From the NCBI GenBank assembly GCA_036378155.1, contig DASUXA010000037.1, forward strand, positions 1 through 48,236: a stretch of DNA of 48,236 bases, in the 5' to 3' direction. Under the pieces are notes generated by a model, which saw only the letters and a list, made by a program, of their open reading frames with translations, was not told where the DNA came from and searched no databases. The DNA is from DASUXA01 sp036378155 (lineage in GTDB: Bacteria; Actinomycetota; Actinomycetes; Mycobacteriales; Micromonosporaceae). Shown one piece after another: positions 40,327 through 48,236 of the stretch (its first letter is position 1; each line of letters opens with the position of its first letter). A program made the position numbers and the translations under genes.

Positions 40327-41159
40327 CTCCGCGCCCGGCACGTACCCCCGGGCAGGAGCCTCATCGCGATCGGCAGGTCGCCGAGTCGTTCGGCACCGAC
40401 GCCGAACGCTACGACCGGACCCGACCCCGCTACCCCGACGCGATGGTGCGCCGGATCGTCGCCGCCAGCCCCGGACCCGACGTCCTCGACGTCGGCTGCG
40501 GCACCGGCATCGCCAGCCGACAGTTCCAGGCCGCCGGCTGCCGGGTGCTCGGCGTCGAGGTCGACGCGCGGATGGCGGACCTGGCGCGGCGCACCGGCGT
40601 CGACGTCGACGTCGAGGCGTTCGAAACCTGGCAGCCCCACGGTCGGCGGTTCGACACCGTCGTCGCCGGACAGGCGTGGCACTGGGTGGACCCGGTCGCC
40701 GGCGCGACCAAGGCGGCACAGGTACTGCGACCCGCCGGTCGCCTGGCGGTGTTCTGGAACGCGTTCCAGCCGCCGCCCGACGTGGCGGACGCCTTCGCCG
40801 ACGTGTACGCGCGGGTGCTGCCCGACCAGCCGGCGTACCGTCGACGGCTGCCCGGACTCGACGGGTACTCCGCGCTGCTCGCCAAGGCAACCGACGGCAT
40901 CCGACAGGCAGGTGCGTTCGACGAGCCGCAGCAGTGGCGATTCGACTGGCAGCGGCGCTACACGCGGGACGAGTGGCTGGACCAACTTCCGACCCACGGC
41001 GACCACACCCGGCTGCCGCCCGCCACGCTGCGGGAGATCCTGGCGAGCATCGCAGCGGCCGTCGACGCGATGGGCGGCAGCTTCACGATGCGGTACACCG
41101 CGGTCGTGGTCACCGCGGCCCGCACTCGTGCCGCCGACCCCGCCGCACCGGCGACCTGA
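40314..41159 (+). CDS. Class I SAM-dependent methyltransferase
   Basis: A 281-aa methyltransferase. Motif I is VLDVGCGTGIAS at 57-68, followed by VLGVEVDARMADLARR with the acidic residue that holds the ribose, then TVVAGQAWHWVDP. The fold matches small-molecule methyltransferases of the Methyltransf_11/25 type. The end GGSFTMRYTAVVVTAART is typical of the family. The start ATG is inside the palindromic promoter, 6 nt after TATAGT, so the mRNA is probably leaderless and repressed by the TetR protein. The last 202 bp overlap a convergent gene. The substrate is unknown. Confidence 0.92.
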   Translation: MPILPPRPARTPGQEPHRDRQVAESFGTDAERYDRTRPRYPDAMVRRIVAASPGPDVLDVGCGTGIASRQFQAAGCRVLGVEVDARMADLARRTGVDVDVEAFETWQPHGRRFDTVVAGQAWHWVDPVAGATKAAQVLRPAGRLAVFWNAFQPPPDVADAFADVYARVLPDQPAYRRRLPGLDGYSALLAKATDGIRQAGAFDEPQQWRFDWQRRYTRDEWLDQLPTHGDHTRLPPATLREILASIAAAVDAMGGSFTMRYTAVVVTAARTRAADPAAPAT

Positions 41160-43759
41160 CCGCCCGGACCCGCCGCGACCACCTCGCCACGCGCCTGCTC
41201 CTCGACGGGCCCCGGTACGTCCCGGTCGATCACGCCGTCGAGGAACGTGACGGCGGTCAGCAGGATCGCCGGGAACACCACGACGAACGAGGCGAACAGG
41301 TCCGGCTGCCCACGCAGGACGAACAGGATCAGGCACGCCAGGTAGGAGCCGGCGGTGACCTGCGGCAGCGCCCGACGCCAGCCGACCACGACCCCCACCG
41401 CCGCCACCAGCGAGACCAGCAGCAGCCCACGGTCCGGGGCGATGTCGTGGAAATCGGACCGGACCAGGTAGTGCACGACCGAACGCCACCTGCCCAGTCC
41501 GCTCTGCGCCCAACTCCCCAGGTACACGGCGTCCAACTCCGGCACCACCCTGGCCGTCGCCAGGACGACCCCGCACACCAGCACCCCGACGACGAGGTGA
41601 CCGAGCCAGGCGTTACGTACCCGGCGCTCACGGCAGGCGGCGCCGAACCACGCCGCCGCCACCCCGGCCACCAGCGCCACCGCCTCGCCCCTGCTCAGCA
41701 GGGCGAGCAGCAGCAGGACACCGAACACGGCAACCGACCGGACGCTGGACCGCTGCGCCGACGGGCGCCCGATGCCGGGCAGAGTCCACAGCACCGCCAC
41801 CCCGAGCAGCAGGCCGAACGCGTACGAGTGGTCGTTGGTGGCGGCGAAGACCACCCGCAGGCTGAGCACGAAACCCAGTCCGGCGAGCACGCCGGCCCGC
41901 ACTCCCCCGTGCCGCGACGCCAGCAGTACCGTCAGGATCAGCGCCGCCACGAGGGCGAGCACCACGGGCACCAGCAGCCCGCTCGGTCCGACCAGCGCGA
42001 CGAACGGCGCGGACACCGCCGGGTACAGCACCCGGGGACCGACTGCGGCGGCGGTGTGCTCGAACAGCCAGCCCGAACCGGCGTGCCAGCAGCCGCCGCC
42101 GCACCAGCCGTGACGGAACCAGTCCATGCCCGCGACGGCGGCGTGCACCCGCTCCGCCGCGCGTGCCCGCGAGTCGCCGAGCAGCCGGTACACCACGGCC
42201 AGGTCGTACCGCGAATCGGCGTTGAACTGCCGGTTGCGCAGCACGGACCAGCGCACGGTGAACAGGAACGCGACGCTGACCACGAGCCATCCGGCCAGCG
42301 ACATCGGTCGCAGTCGCGCGTCGACTCGACGGATCAGCTCCCACCGGCGCGACCGCGCGCCGGGTGCGGTCGCGCCGCCGGTCCCGTCCGCGCCGCCGTC
42401 CGTGCCGGTCCCGGCCGCGCCCTCCGCGCCGGTCCCGACAGCGACGTCGTCCGGCGCGGGTTCGGGCGGGCGTTCGGTGGATCGGCTGGGCGCGGTACGG
42501 CGGTCGAACAGGTCGACGAGCAGCGCCACCGCCGCGAGGACGAAGATCGGATGGATCCCGACGAAGTACCGGTAGTTCGACGGGGAGATGACCAGCAGCG
42601 AGATCGCCAGGGTGCTCAGCCCGGCGCCGACCGCCAACGCGCTCAGTTCGCTGCGCCGACGCCAGCACACCGCGACGATGGTGACGACCAGCGTGAGCAT
42701 GAGCGGGAAATCCATCATGCTCAGCAGGTAGTGGTGGTCGACGTCCCAGATGTGCCGGGCCACCGTGAGCACCGACGCCGGGGTCGGCTCCACACCCAGA
42801 TCGGCGCGGACCTGCTCCCGGTACCGCTGCAGCAGCCCGACCTGCGCGTCGCCGCCGGAGAACCACGTCGCCAGCAGCGACTGCGCCGCCATCGTCACGG
42901 CCGTCACCACCGTCGAGACGACGACGAACGGCAGCCAGCGGTTACCCAGCCGGCGATCGCGCACAGCCACCAGCAGCCAGGTCAGTGCCAACCCGGCGGG
43001 TACCACCACCGCGAACTGCCGGGTCGACAGGCCCAGTTCGAGGAAGAGCGCGAACCACCACACGTCGCGACGCCGCACCTGCCGGGCGAGCGGCAGGAAC
43101 ATCAGCCCCGCCACGGTCCACAGCACGGCGGGCGCGTCGGTCATCGCGAACAGCGCCCACCGCGACACGCCGGTCGGCATCACCATGAGCGCGCCCGCGG
43201 CGACGCCCCACCACCGTCCCCACAGCCGGCTGGCGAGCACCACCATGAGGACCACGGCGACGGTGTAGCAGACCACCGGCGCGACCAGCATGCCGCGCGG
43301 ACCGAACAGTCCGACGAACGGCGCCGACATCAGCGGGTACAGCACCCGTGGGCCGACAACCGCGCCGTACGAGCCGTGGAACCACGACTGCTCGTACCCG
43401 GGCGGCCAACACCACGGGTCGCAGGTGCCCACGCCGGGAACCCCGTACAGCGCCCGCTTCGCCAGGTGCGCGGCGTCCGTGGTGGAGTACCCGAGGTAGC
43501 GGTACGCCCACGCCAGATACAGCCGGCTGTCCACGCTCCACACGGTGCGGACGAATCCCGTGGCGTACAGCGACAGCGCCCAGTACCCGGCGAGCAGCAG
43601 CCAACCCACGGGCGGCGACGCGCCGCACCATGCCGGTACCCGGGCGAGCCGTCGACGGCGTTCCGGCGTGCCGGACGGCACCGGCGTGTCGTCGCAGGCG
43701 GGACGGGGGTGTTTCCCGTCGGTGGGGACGATGACCGGGCTCCGTCCAGGAGCGGTCAT
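40958..43759 (-). CDS. Large GT-C-like membrane protein with internal duplication
   Basis: A 933-aa polytopic protein made of two related halves. The first (about 50-420) has SVDSRLYLAWAYRYLG and AVVGPRVLYPLMSAPFVGLF. The second (about 485-860) has NADSRYDLAVVYRLLG and AVGPRVLYPAVSAPFVALVG, shifted by 438 residues. A Gly/Ala/Thr-rich linker lies between. An Asp in the first outer loop of each half and the many helices suggest a GT-C-type lipid-linked glycosyltransferase fold, but no family assignment is secure. ATG 43759 with GGAGG 5 nt upstream. The last 67 codons lie antisense to the methyltransferase gene and look non-globular. Confidence 0.8.
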   Translation of the reverse strand: MTAPGRSPVIVPTDGKHPRPACDDTPVPSGTPERRRRLARVPAWCGASPPVGWLLLAGYWALSLYATGFVRTVWSVDSRLYLAWAYRYLGYSTTDAAHLAKRALYGVPGVGTCDPWCWPPGYEQSWFHGSYGAVVGPRVLYPLMSAPFVGLFGPRGMLVAPVVCYTVAVVLMVVLASRLWGRWWGVAAGALMVMPTGVSRWALFAMTDAPAVLWTVAGLMFLPLARQVRRRDVWWFALFLELGLSTRQFAVVVPAGLALTWLLVAVRDRRLGNRWLPFVVVSTVVTAVTMAAQSLLATWFSGGDAQVGLLQRYREQVRADLGVEPTPASVLTVARHIWDVDHHYLLSMMDFPLMLTLVVTIVAVCWRRRSELSALAVGAGLSTLAISLLVISPSNYRYFVGIHPIFVLAAVALLVDLFDRRTAPSRSTERPPEPAPDDVAVGTGAEGAAGTGTDGGADGTGGATAPGARSRRWELIRRVDARLRPMSLAGWLVVSVAFLFTVRWSVLRNRQFNADSRYDLAVVYRLLGDSRARAAERVHAAVAGMDWFRHGWCGGGCWHAGSGWLFEHTAAAVGPRVLYPAVSAPFVALVGPSGLLVPVVLALVAALILTVLLASRHGGVRAGVLAGLGFVLSLRVVFAATNDHSYAFGLLLGVAVLWTLPGIGRPSAQRSSVRSVAVFGVLLLLALLSRGEAVALVAGVAAAWFGAACRERRVRNAWLGHLVVGVLVCGVVLATARVVPELDAVYLGSWAQSGLGRWRSVVHYLVRSDFHDIAPDRGLLLVSLVAAVGVVVGWRRALPQVTAGSYLACLILFVLRGQPDLFASFVVVFPAILLTAVTFLDGVIDRDVPGPVEEQARGEVVAAGPGGQVAGAAGSAARVRAAVTTTAVYRIVKLPPIASTAAAMLARISRSVAGGSRVWSPWVGSWSSHSSRV

Positions 43760-43959
43760 GGGCACCTCCGGCGCAGTCAGGACGCGCCACGCTAGCAGGC
43801 ACCGCGCTGGCGCCGAGTCCCGGATACGGGCTGGGTCTCAATATCATCCGGACAGCGGAGGTCGACTGGTCCGGACGAGCATCGACGTCCCCCGGCCGGT
43901 CGAGGACCGTACCGATAGGGACGGTGATCGCCGCGGCGCCGGCGGCAAGGATGTCGACC

Positions 43960-44451
43960 ATGGCCGACGAGCGACCCCGAGTCGGGGACCCGAAGCGTCC
44001 CGTCGGGCGCCGGGTCGCCGCCGGGGTCGTCGTCGTGGTCCTGCTGGCGTCCGTGGTGGGGTCCGTGGTGGGATTCTTCGCCGACCGTACCCGGCACCGG
44101 TCGAGGTTCGTCGCGTTCGAGTCGCCGATCGTCTGCCGGGGGCTGTCACAGGTACCGCTGCCGTACGGCACCGTCGAGTCCTGCCGCGTGGTCGGGCACA
44201 CCGTGTCCTACCTGGGCGAGCCGGACGTCTCCTTGTACGTTCTGCTGGACACCTCCGCCGGGCTGGCATGTCTGCGCGTCGACTACCGCAACACCGACGC
44301 CGGACGCCAGTTCCGGTCGACCGCCGTCGAAGTGGCGACCGCGCCCGGTCGCGCGCTGACCGGCACGGACCGGTCCCGTCTCGACCACGACATCCGCAGC
44401 CGTGGCGGCGTGAGCCGCCAGCGGTGGACGGTCGACTACGGCGACGGCTGA
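43960..44451 (+). CDS. Hypothetical single-pass membrane protein
   Basis: A 163-aa protein. A basic N-terminus is followed by one helix (RVAAGVVVVVLLASVVGSVV, about 17-36) and an outer domain of about 120 residues with four Cys (SPIVCRG, VESCRVV, GLACLRV and none further on), of unknown fold. ATG 43960 has AAGGA upstream. Starts at 43951 and 43924 are possible. No partner is obvious. It is followed by the alcohol dehydrogenase gene after 50 nt, perhaps in one transcript. Three Cys are certain; I withdraw any claim about a fourth. Confidence 0.7.
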   Translation: MADERPRVGDPKRPVGRRVAAGVVVVVLLASVVGSVVGFFADRTRHRSRFVAFESPIVCRGLSQVPLPYGTVESCRVVGHTVSYLGEPDVSLYVLLDTSAGLACLRVDYRNTDAGRQFRSTAVEVATAPGRALTGTDRSRLDHDIRSRGGVSRQRWTVDYGDG

Positions 44452-44501
44452 CGTCCGGGGCGGACCCGCCCACGGGTCGGCGGCATGTGAGGATGCGGCG
44501 C

Positions 44502-45551
44502 ATGCGTGCCGTGGTCTTCGACGAATTCGGTACCCGACCCGACGTCCGAGACGTGCCGGACCCGACCCCGCCGCCCGGCGGCGCGGTGGTCCGCGTCGAG
44601 GCGACCGGGTTGTGCCGCAGCGACTGGCACGGTTGGCGGGGACACGACCCCGACGTACGCGTGCCGCACGTTCCCGGCCACGAGTACGCCGGCGTCGTCA
44701 CGGCCGTCGGCGACGGGGTACAGCGGTGGCGACCCGGCGACCGCGTCACCGCCCCGTTCGTCTGCGCCTGCGGACAATGCCCCGCCTGCCTCTCCGGCGA
44801 CCAGCAGGTCTGCGAGCGGCAGACGCAGCCCGGCTTCACCCACTGGGGCTCGTTCGCCGAGTACGTGGCGGTACAGCACGCCGACGTCAACCTGATCCGG
44901 CTCCCCGACGACCTGGGCTTCCCCGCCGCCGCGGCCCTCGGCTGCCGCTTCGCCACGGCGTTCCGCGCCGTGGTCAGCCAGGGGCGGGTCGCCGCTGGCG
45001 AATGGGTGGCGGTGTACGGCTGCGGCGGAGTCGGGCTGTCCGCGGTGATGATCGCGGCGGCGTGCGGCGCCCAGGTCGTCGCCGTCGACGTCGCCCCCGG
45101 CGCGCTCGAACTGGCCCGACGTTGCGGGGCGACGACCTGCCTGGACGCCGGTACCCTGACCGAACCCGGCGCGGTCGCCGCGGCGGTACGGGAGGCGACC
45201 GGTGGCGGCGCTCACCTGTCGCTCGACGCGCTCGGCAGCCACGAAACCTGCGTCGCCTCGATCGAAAGCCTGCGCCGACGCGGGCGCCACGTACAGGTCG
45301 GGCTGCTGCCCGCCGCCCAGGGCCGCCCCGCCCTGCCGATGGATCGCGTCATCGGGTACGAACTGGAACTGCGGGGCAGCCACGGCATGCCCGCGCACGC
45401 CTACCCCGAGATGCTCCGGCTGGTCACCGCAGGCGTCCTGCGCCCCGCCGAACTGGTCACCCGCACCATCGGGCTCGCCGAGGTACCCGACGCGCTGGCT
45501 GCCATGGACCGCCCTGCCGCCGGCGGGATCTGCCTCATCCAGCCACGGTGA
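44502..45551 (+). CDS. Zinc-dependent alcohol dehydrogenase (MDR family)
   Basis: A 349-aa medium-chain dehydrogenase. The catalytic-zinc ligands are C38 (ATGLCRSDWHGW) and H61 (GHEYAG). The structural zinc Cys cluster is CACGQCPACLSGDQQVC. The NAD(P) fold begins at VYGCGGVGLSAV and has VVAVDV, whose acidic residue favours NAD. The substrate is not predictable. ATG 44502. An ATG 9 nt upstream would add three residues. It converges with the VOC/AraC genes. The gap to 45630 holds no gene but has inverted repeats that may terminate. Confidence 0.94.
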   Translation: MRAVVFDEFGTRPDVRDVPDPTPPPGGAVVRVEATGLCRSDWHGWRGHDPDVRVPHVPGHEYAGVVTAVGDGVQRWRPGDRVTAPFVCACGQCPACLSGDQQVCERQTQPGFTHWGSFAEYVAVQHADVNLIRLPDDLGFPAAAALGCRFATAFRAVVSQGRVAAGEWVAVYGCGGVGLSAVMIAAACGAQVVAVDVAPGALELARRCGATTCLDAGTLTEPGAVAAAVREATGGGAHLSLDALGSHETCVASIESLRRRGRHVQVGLLPAAQGRPALPMDRVIGYELELRGSHGMPAHAYPEMLRLVTAGVLRPAELVTRTIGLAEVPDALAAMDRPAAGGICLIQPR

Positions 45552-45630
45552 GGGGCCGGTGAGTCTACGGACCCGCGCCCCGGGGTCCGGTTCCCGTGCC
45601 GCCGCGCGCTGATCAGCACGGTCGCGCCGA

Positions 45631-46041
45631 TCAGCGCGCGGCGGGTGGCTGGTCGACACGCACCAGGTTGCCGGACGGGTCACGCACCGCGAAGTCCCGC
45701 GTGCCCCACGGCTGGTCGGTCGGTTCCTGCACGATCTCGCCGCCCCAGGCACGCACCTTCTCGAAGGCGGCGTCGATGTCGTCGGTGTGGAAGTGCACGC
45801 CACCCAGGGCGCCCTTGGCGACCAGCGCGGCGATCGCGTCGCCGTCGGCGGGGCTGCCGTGCAGGTAGTTCGTCAGGACGATCTCGACGCCGGGCTGGGA
45901 GGCGGCACCGACCGTGATCCAGCGGAAGTTTTCCCGGGCGACGTCGTTGCGCACGTCGAGGCCGAGCGCGTCACGGTAGAACGCCAGCGCGAGGTCCGGA
46001 TCATGGACCTGGACGAAGCAACGGGCAAGCGTGAGCTCCAT
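45631..46041 (-). CDS. VOC-family (glyoxalase-like) protein
   Basis: A 136-aa protein with two beta-alpha-beta-beta-beta units of the vicinal oxygen chelate fold (CFVQVHDPDLALAFYRDALG, LDVRNDV; and GGVHFHTDDIDAAFEKVRAW, then RDFAVRDPSGNLVRVDQP). Candidate metal ligands are H in QVHDP and GVHFH and the terminal region. ATG 46041 lies 7 nt after TAGCCT (46054-46049). It follows the AraC gene by 10 nt and may also be transcribed with it. Activity unknown. Confidence 0.9.
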   Translation of the reverse strand: MELTLARCFVQVHDPDLALAFYRDALGLDVRNDVARENFRWITVGAASQPGVEIVLTNYLHGSPADGDAIAALVAKGALGGVHFHTDDIDAAFEKVRAWGGEIVQEPTDQPWGTRDFAVRDPSGNLVRVDQPPAAR

Positions 46042-46051
46042 GCCTGCAAGG

Positions 46052-46492
46052 CTAGAGAGCCGGCGCCGGGCGCGCCTGGGCAACCCTGGGCCGACTGCGC
46101 ACCGGGCGGGTCAGGTCCTTCGCGACGCAGCCCGGCACGCTCGCCAACGCGCGGTGGTCGCGCGCCCGGTACGCCGAGGGCGTCTCGCCCACCAACTGGG
46201 TGAAGCGGGCGCTGAACGAGCCGAGCGACGTACACCCGACCGCCATGCAGACCTCGGTGACCGACATGTCGCCGCGACGCAGCAGCGCCTTCGCCCGCTC
46301 GATCCGCCGGGTCATCAGGTACGCGTACGGCGTCTCCCCGTACGTCGCACGGAATTGCCGCGAGAAGTGCGCGGTCGACATGAAGGCAGCGCGGGCAAGC
46401 TCGGCGACGTCCAACGGACGCGCGTACTCCCGGTCCATCAGATCGCGCACGCGACGCAGGCGCGCGACGGTGGCGAGCTCCTCCGGCGTCAC
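46052..46492 (-). CDS. AraC-family regulator, DNA-binding domain only
   Basis: A 146-aa protein comprising just the two helix-turn-helix units of AraC/XylS proteins (LDVAELARAAFMSTAHFSRQFRATYGETPYAYL split over positions 28-60, and MSVTEVCMAVGCTSLGSFSA, RFTQLVGETPSAYRAR). There is no ligand-binding domain, so control must come from another protein or by its level. The GTG at 46492 lies 6 nt after TAAGCT (46504-46499), a leaderless start. It precedes the VOC gene on the same strand and is divergent from a second VOC gene. Confidence 0.9.
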   Translation of the reverse strand: MTPEELATVARLRRVRDLMDREYARPLDVAELARAAFMSTAHFSRQFRATYGETPYAYLMTRRIERAKALLRRGDMSVTEVCMAVGCTSLGSFSARFTQLVGETPSAYRARDHRALASVPGCVAKDLTRPVRSRPRVAQARPAPAL

Positions 46493-46570
46493 GGTGCGAG
46501 CTTAGCAGCGGACGGACCCGTCGGAGCACCGCCTGATCTTGCCGTCGGTGGCATGCGTAGGCTGACGGAC

Positions 46571-46954
46571 ATGGCATGCCGCATCAGTGAGCTGGTCATC
46601 GACTGCGTCGACCCCGACCGGCTCGCCGCGTTCTGGAGCGAGGTTCTCGGCTACGTCGAACTCGACCGGGAGGACGACGGAAGCATCCAGATCGGCCCGC
46701 CCGACACCGGGTTCGGCGGCGCGCAGCCCACCCTCGTGCTCAGCCCCAGCAGCGACCCGCGAACCGGAAAACTGCGGCTGCACATCGACGTCAACGCCAC
46801 CGACCGCGACCAGGACGCCGAGCTGGAGCGGCTGCTCGCCCTCGGCGCCACGCGTGCCGACATCGGCCAGACCGGCGCCGAGAGCTGGCACGTGCTGGCC
46901 GACCCGGAAGGCAACGAGTTCTGCCTCCTCCGCGCCCGGCTCCAGCCCCTCTGA
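46571..46954 (+). CDS. VOC-family (glyoxalase-like) protein
   Basis: A 127-aa protein of the Glyoxalase_6-like group (ISELVIDCVDPDRLAAFWSE, VLGYVELDREDDG; KLRLHIDVNATDRDQDAELE, RLLALGATRADIG; ending WHVLADPEGNEFCLL). The ATG lies 7 nt after TAGGCT (46558-46563). The -10 boxes of this gene and of the divergent AraC gene are about 55 bp apart, so AraC may control both. Substrate unknown. Confidence 0.9.
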   Translation: MACRISELVIDCVDPDRLAAFWSEVLGYVELDREDDGSIQIGPPDTGFGGAQPTLVLSPSSDPRTGKLRLHIDVNATDRDQDAELERLLALGATRADIGQTGAESWHVLADPEGNEFCLLRARLQPL

Positions 46955-47100
46955 CCACCGCGTCCCAGCGCCGAGCCACTGCGCCCGCTTGTCCAGCGAC
47001 GCGGGATCGGATCTTCGGTCCAGACGCTTGGTCACCCAGTTAGTCGATCAACAACCGAAAGAGGGCACATCCATCGATGGGATATGCCCTCTGATCTGTG

Positions 47101-47174
<74 letters not shown>

Positions 47175-47274
47175 ATGTCGCGTTCCCGCGACAGCCGGTA
47201 CAGCGTAGCGCAGCCCGTCCGGTTTTCGCGCGCGCCCTCCCCCGCTGCTGTGTCGCCGTACACAGCCCGCCAGG

Positions 47275-47288
47275 GCTTCCTAGGAAGC
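47275..47288. promoter_or_regulatory. 14-bp palindrome upstream of the acetate-transporter gene
   Basis: GCTTCCTAGGAAGC is a perfect palindrome, 240 nt before the satP-like start. It may be a regulator site. I cannot assign the protein. Confidence 0.35.
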
Positions 47289-47365
47289 TAGCTCAGGGAG
47301 GACGACACGCGAGAACACGTCCTCGGATCCGGGTTCCAGCACCGGCAGACCGGTCTAAACTCCCG

Positions 47366-47392
47366 GCTATCGGGGCGATTCGCCCCGATAGC
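47366..47392. terminator. Hairpin in the leader of the acetate-transporter gene
   Basis: Perfect 12-nt arms (GCTATCGGGGCG and complement) with an ATT loop. It could be an attenuator or the terminator of something upstream. No gene except the opposite-strand tRNA is near, so a role in the leader of the following gene is possible. The rest of 47177-47529 holds no supported gene. Confidence 0.5.
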
Positions 47393-47529
47393 TAGAGGTG
47401 ATCACGAGTCACGTCTGGGGGTACGACCGGCCGGGGAGCCGCAGACCTGGGCGACGTCGCGGACGACGCCAACGGGTGAGGGCCGAACCGGTCAATCCGT
47501 TCATCTCTCACCATAATTGGGAGGCCGCG

Positions 47530-48198
47530 ATGGCTGATCGCGCGATGGCCGAACGAGAAGAAGTCTTTCCACCGAATCCCGCGATGCCCGGCATCGCCGA
47601 CCCCGCTCCGCTCGGGCTCGCCGCGTTCGCGCTGACCACCTTCCTGCTGTCGGCGAAGAACGCGGACTGGACGCGCGGTACCGACGCCTGGCTGGGGTAC
47701 GCCTTCGCCTACGGCGGGCTGGCGCAACTGCTCGCCGGCATGTGGGAGTTCCGCAACCGCAACGTCTTCGGCGCCACCGCCTTCTCCACGTACGGCGGGT
47801 TCTGGATCGGGCTCGGGCTGTACACGCTGCTGATCGCGCCCACCGCGAAGGGCAACACGGCGGCGATCAACAACGACCTCGCCTGGATCCTGCTCGCGTT
47901 CGCGATCTTCAACCTGTACATGCTGTTCTGGAGCACCCAGGTCAACGAAGCCGTGATGGGCGTCTTCCTCACCCTGCAGGCAACCGAGGTGCTGCTGGTC
48001 ATCGGGTTCTTCGCGAACAGCACCACGATCGTCAAGATCGGTGGGTACGTCGGTGTCGCGACCGCTGCCGTCGCCTGGTACACCTCGTCCGCCGGAGTGA
48101 TCAACGGAATGATGAACCGCGTCGTCCTGCCGGTCGGCAGCCCGATCGGTGCCGCCGCGGGCGCCCGGCGGCCCACCCCGCTGCCGCGCACCCAGTAG
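47530..48198 (+). CDS. Acetate uptake transporter, SatP/YaaH (GPR1/FUN34) family
   Basis: A 222-aa membrane protein with six helices. The family motif NPAPLGL appears here as DPAPLGLAAFALTTFLLSA at about 26-44, and the second helix region reads YAFAYGGLAQLLAGMWEFRN. Members take up acetate or succinate. The ATG has GGGAGG 5 nt upstream. The C-terminal tail is short and cytoplasmic. A hairpin follows. Confidence 0.93.
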   Translation: MADRAMAEREEVFPPNPAMPGIADPAPLGLAAFALTTFLLSAKNADWTRGTDAWLGYAFAYGGLAQLLAGMWEFRNRNVFGATAFSTYGGFWIGLGLYTLLIAPTAKGNTAAINNDLAWILLAFAIFNLYMLFWSTQVNEAVMGVFLTLQATEVLLVIGFFANSTTIVKIGGYVGVATAAVAWYTSSAGVINGMMNRVVLPVGSPIGAAAGARRPTPLPRTQ

Positions 48199-48215
48199 TC
48201 CGCGGTCGTCGTGGT

Positions 48216-48236
48216 GCGGCGCGCGTCGCGCGCCGC
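48216..48236 (+). terminator. Terminator at the window end
   Basis: Arms GCGGCGCGC and complement with loop GTC, 17 nt past the stop of the transporter gene. It reaches the window edge, so the stem may be longer. Confidence 0.7.

Noticed and set aside
40676..43795. A 1039-codon plus-strand frame across the GT-C-like gene
   Set aside because: Arg/His/Gln-rich with no hydrophobic or domain pattern, while the minus-strand frame shows clear membrane helices.

Overview
The window is high-GC DNA with frequent GTG starts, almost all of it protein-coding. It looks like a chromosomal segment of a filamentous or related actinobacterium. A Micromonosporaceae-type host is my best guess, but that is inference from gene content and style, not from a phylogenetic marker. 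Supporting signs are the gcvH-garA-merR-DUF151-merR block also known from mycobacteria, a mycothiol-type DinB enzyme fold, and many genes that start 6-7 nt after a TANNNT -10 box (leaderless transcription).

Left part (1-10.4 kb): a minus-strand housekeeping block runs pgsA-like, DUF881, small basic protein, DUF881, gcvH, garA, MerR, DUF151 bifunctional nuclease, MerR. An oppositely oriented aldo/keto reductase then interrupts the block before gcvP. gcvP is preceded by a glycine riboswitch and followed by a perfect 34-bp terminator palindrome. The block links glycine cleavage (GcvP, GcvH) with the GarA control node of central nitrogen and carbon metabolism.

Middle part (10.6-29.9 kb): accessory single genes and small units. 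These are an AlkB alkane hydroxylase with an SPFH/band-7 protein, DinB-fold and GNAT enzymes, a flavin monooxygenase divergent from a TetR regulator with two matching operators, a BrnT/RHH toxin-antitoxin-like pair, two divergent MarR genes, a LysR/NTF2-fold divergent pair, a rhomboid protease, an acyltransferase-3, a P-loop kinase, a membrane-anchored Nudix-like protein, an SMP-30-like lactonase and a DUF4097 protein.

Biosynthetic part (29.9-37.3 kb): an EntS-like MFS exporter, a one-module C-A-T-TE NRPS and an acyl-CoA-dehydrogenase-like flavoenzyme. The A domain carries the serine code DVWHMSLVDK. The TE has a Cys nucleophile (GHCAG). The C domain has lost the second His of HHxxxDG. Together these suggest a serine-derived product, possibly a strained lactone, that I cannot match to a known pathway.

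Right part (37.4-48.2 kb): a PD-(D/E)XK-like protein, a second 407-aa Nudix-like membrane protein, a TetR/methyltransferase divergent pair whose shared promoter is a perfect 46-bp palindrome, an internally duplicated GT-C-like membrane protein whose gene overlaps the methyltransferase tail by 202 bp, an alcohol dehydrogenase, AraC/VOC genes, a tRNA-Pro(GGG) and an acetate-uptake (SatP/YaaH) gene. I saw no IS element, CRISPR array or rRNA.
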